Below, piece after piece: positions 62,190 through 64,000 of a stretch of DNA of 64,000 bases (position 1 is the stretch's first letter; the number at the start of each line of letters is the position of its first letter). This DNA comes from JASSUD01 sp031963005. GTDB taxonomy: Bacteria; Pseudomonadota; Gammaproteobacteria; Burkholderiales; Burkholderiaceae. Under the pieces are notes generated by a model. The model made no database searches. It saw only the letters and a list, made by a program, of their open reading frames with translations, and was not told where the DNA came from. Where the stretch lies: NCBI GenBank assembly GCA_031963005.1, contig JASSUL010000002.1, positions 141,980-205,979 on the forward strand, in the 5' to 3' direction. Position numbers and translations under genes: made by a program.

Positions 62190-62942
62190 ATGTCGTACAA
62201 CTGGGACTGGGGTATTTTGTTGAGCCCGGTTTCTACCGGTGAACCCACAACGTATTTGGGATGGTTGTTTTCTGGATTAAAAGTCACCCTTACCCTGTCT
62301 TTATCCTCATGGGTATTGGCATTGGTAGTAGGTTCTTTATTTGGCGTATTCCGTACGATGCCAGGGCGTGTGTTCCCCGCTTTGGGAGCGCTATTTGTCG
62401 CGATTTTTCGCAATATTCCGTTGCTAGTGCAACTTTTTCTCTGGTATTTCGTCGTGCCGGAGTTGCTGCCTGACGCTTTGGGAGCGCGTTTTAAAGCGCT
62501 GGCTCCGGAGTTTCAATTCTTTTCTACTGCCGTGCTGTGTTTAGGGCTTTTTACCGCTGCGCGGGTATGTGAGCAAGTGCGTTCAGGTATTGAGGCTTTG
62601 CCCCCTGGTCAAACACAGGCTGCGCTCGCATTGGGGTTAACGTTGCCACAAACCTACCGTTGGGTATTGCTCCCTACGGCATACCGCTTGATTGTGCCAC
62701 CCTTAACCTCGGAATTTCTCAATATCTTTAAAAACTCGGCCGTTGCTTCTACGATCGGATTGCTAGAGCTTTCTGCGCAGGCGCGACAACTGGTCGATTA
62801 CACCGCACAAGCGTATGAATCGTTTATTGCGGTCACCGTGGCCTATTTCTTAATCAATGCCTGCGTGATGTTAGGAATGCAATGGCTCGAGCGCAAAACA
62901 CGTTTGCCAGGTTATGCAGGAGACAGTGAATGTACGAACTAA
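62190..62942 (+). CDS. gltJ: glutamate/aspartate ABC transporter, permease
   Basis: A 250-residue HisM-type permease. N-terminal MSYNWDWGILLSPVSTGEPT is typical of GltJ. First helix LTLSLSSWVLALVVGSLFG, RNIPLLVQLFLWYFVVPELL, and the EAA-type loop EALPPGQTQAALALGLTLPQ (about 134-153). It overlaps gltK by 13 bp. Confidence 0.93.
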   Translation: MSYNWDWGILLSPVSTGEPTTYLGWLFSGLKVTLTLSLSSWVLALVVGSLFGVFRTMPGRVFPALGALFVAIFRNIPLLVQLFLWYFVVPELLPDALGARFKALAPEFQFFSTAVLCLGLFTAARVCEQVRSGIEALPPGQTQAALALGLTLPQTYRWVLLPTAYRLIVPPLTSEFLNIFKNSAVASTIGLLELSAQARQLVDYTAQAYESFIAVTVAYFLINACVMLGMQWLERKTRLPGYAGDSECTN

Positions 62943-63607
62943 ATTGGAGTCATCTGCCTGATGCTTTGCCGCTACTGGCCAAAGGGGCATTGATTACCGC
63001 AGAAATCACTCTGGTTGCGGTGCTCTTTGGCATTATATGGGGAACGATATTAGCACTGCTGCGTCTTTCTCCGTTTAAACCGCTATCGTGGTTTGCGAAT
63101 GCCTATGTGACCCTCTTTCGGTCTATTCCGTTAGTCATGGTGCTGCTGTGGTTTTTTCTCATTGTGCCGCAGTTACTGCATAACATTTTGAATTTGCCTC
63201 CCACCTTGGATGTGCGCTTAGTGTCGGCCATGACGGCATTTGCTTTGTTTGAAGCAGCGTATTACTCCGAAATTATCCGTGCCGGTATTCAGAGTGTGTC
63301 AGTGGGGCAAATGCATGCTGCGCAAGCGCTAGGCATGCCCTATATCCAGGCAATGCGTTTAGTCATTCTGCCGCAGGCATTTCGCACGATACAACCCCTT
63401 TTGCTGACACAAGGCATTGTCCTTTTGCAGGACTCTTCTCTCGTCTATGTGATTGGGCTAGCCGATTTCTTCCGTAGCGCGATGATCGTGAGTGAACGCA
63501 ATGGCAGGATGGTCGAAATGATCTTGTTCGCGGGGGTTTGCTATCTAGTGGTATGCCTATTGGCCTCCGCAGCGGTGAAATCATTAAAAGCAAAAACTAA
63601 TGCTTAA
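62930..63607 (+). CDS. gltK: glutamate/aspartate ABC transporter, permease
   Basis: 225 residues: LPLLAKGALITAEITLVAVL first helix, FRSIPLVMVLLWFFLIVPQL, and the EAA-type loop SVSVGQMHAAQALGMPYIQA (about 124-143). It pairs with GltJ to form the channel. The start overlaps gltJ, so the two are coupled. A 136-nt gap with 13-bp tandem repeats separates it from gltL. Confidence 0.93.
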   Translation: MYELNWSHLPDALPLLAKGALITAEITLVAVLFGIIWGTILALLRLSPFKPLSWFANAYVTLFRSIPLVMVLLWFFLIVPQLLHNILNLPPTLDVRLVSAMTAFALFEAAYYSEIIRAGIQSVSVGQMHAAQALGMPYIQAMRLVILPQAFRTIQPLLLTQGIVLLQDSSLVYVIGLADFFRSAMIVSERNGRMVEMILFAGVCYLVVCLLASAAVKSLKAKTNA

Positions 63608-63618
63608 GAGACACATGC

Positions 63619-63722
63619 AGTTTTCATACATAGTTTTCGTACGTAGTTTTCGTACGTAGTTTTCGTACGTAGTTTTCGTACGTAGTTTTCGTACGCAGTT
63701 TTAATACGCAGTTTTAATATTT
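63619..63722. repeat. 13-bp tandem repeat array, 8 units, between gltK and gltL
   Basis: Eight head-to-tail units of AGTTTTCGTACGT: four consecutive perfect copies (63632-63683), one at each side with one or two changes, and two degenerate copies at the right end. Each perfect unit contains the palindrome CGTACG. Copy number is likely to vary by slippage. Confidence 0.95.
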
Positions 63723-63743
63723 AATACGCTTTAGGAACGCAAC

Positions 63744-64000
63744 ATGACTAACCCGAAAAACGGTACGATGGTTTCTCTAAAAAACGTCTCCAAGTGGTAC
63801 CAAAAGTTTCAAGTGCTCAATCAATGCAGCACCACCGTGCAATCTGGAGAAGTCGTGGTCGTCTGTGGTCCCTCGGGATCCGGGAAATCCACGCTCATCA
63901 AAACCATCAATGCATTAGAGCCGTTTCAATCCGGTGAGATCGTGGTCGACGGCATTGCCCTAAAAGATCGCAAAACCAACCTCGCTGCGCTACGTGCCAA
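63744..64000 (+). CDS. gltL: glutamate/aspartate ABC transporter, ATP-binding protein (cut by right edge)
   Basis: First 85 codons of an ABC ATPase from ATG 63744. Seen: VSLKNVSKWYQKFQVLNQCS, Walker A CGPSGSGKSTLIKTINALEP (about residues 41-60) and GEIVVDGIAL. The signature motif and Walker B lie beyond the window. Position after gltIJK makes GltL the clear assignment. The leader carries GGAACGC and the upstream 13-bp repeat array, which sits where intercistronic translation signals would be. Confidence 0.9.
   Translation, partial: MTNPKNGTMVSLKNVSKWYQKFQVLNQCSTTVQSGEVVVVCGPSGSGKSTLIKTINALEPFQSGEIVVDGIALKDRKTNLAALRA

Noticed and set aside
63619..63722. Possible CRISPR array
   Set aside because: The units are contiguous 13-mers without spacers, so it is a simple tandem repeat.

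Overview
The window reads as a piece of the chromosome of a host-restricted member of the Burkholderiaceae (Betaproteobacteria). Housekeeping proteins (OdhA/OdhB, Pgk, IlvE followed by a small zinc-finger protein, YqgE-YqgF next to rubredoxin, PotFGHI, GltIJKL, GroES/GroEL with a CIRCE operator) look Burkholderia-like in sequence and partly in order. Between these operons sit AT-rich genes for F-box, ankyrin-repeat and leucine-rich-repeat proteins. That mixture, with decayed mobile elements and a partly eroded pil-type locus, suggests an intracellular symbiont of a eukaryote; a Mycoavidus/Glomeribacter-type fungal endosymbiont is my best guess, but this is inference and no 16S gene is present.

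Layout. 0-1 kb: C-terminus of a leucine-rich-repeat-like protein, tRNA-Gly(GCC), tRNA-Cys(GCA). 1-9 kb: an island with a wrecked tyrosine-recombinase gene and a complete type I restriction-modification operon (hsdM-hsdS-hsdR), bounded by imperfect direct repeats. 9-12 kb: a HipBA toxin-antitoxin pair and an unknown membrane protein. 12.5-22 kb: DUF1289 protein, polyamine importer potFGHI, 2-oxoglutarate dehydrogenase E1 and E2 (odhA, odhB; no E3 gene follows). 22-31 kb: three minus-strand F-box/ankyrin proteins interrupted by a membrane protein, a zinc-finger protein and ilvE. 31-33 kb: pgk and tRNA-Leu(GAG). 33-41 kb: an F-box-like/LRR protein, a 1595-residue F-box/ankyrin protein and an unknown gene inside an inverted-repeat cassette. 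41-49 kb: groES-groEL, rubredoxin, a PilL/FimL-like protein, yqgE, yqgF, vapBC, tcdA. 49-57.9 kb: a large unknown membrane protein, then a beta-oxidation cluster (acyl-CoA dehydrogenase, bifunctional hydratase/3-hydroxyacyl-CoA dehydrogenase, thiolase, divergent thioesterase). 58-64 kb: glutamate dehydrogenase, a protein with three tandem 56-residue helix-turn-helix-like repeats, and the glutamate/aspartate importer gltIJK with a gltL cut by the window edge.

How the genes fit together. Imported glutamate/aspartate (GltIJKL) and polyamines (PotFGHI) plus GdhA would feed 2-oxoglutarate into OdhAB and the TCA cycle, and the beta-oxidation genes would add acetyl-CoA from lipids. This is a plausible diet for a bacterium living in amino-acid-rich and lipid-rich cytoplasm. 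The F-box proteins could dock onto host Skp1/SCF ubiquitin ligases, using their ankyrin or LRR parts to select targets. Several families of small dispersed inverted repeats mark the junctions between the conserved operons and the accessory genes.

Most notable signals: four F-box proteins that share an unrecognised linker motif between F-box and ankyrin repeats; the exactly periodic HTH-repeat protein at 59.8 kb; and the inverted-repeat cassette at 39.7-41.1 kb carrying an unrecognised gene.
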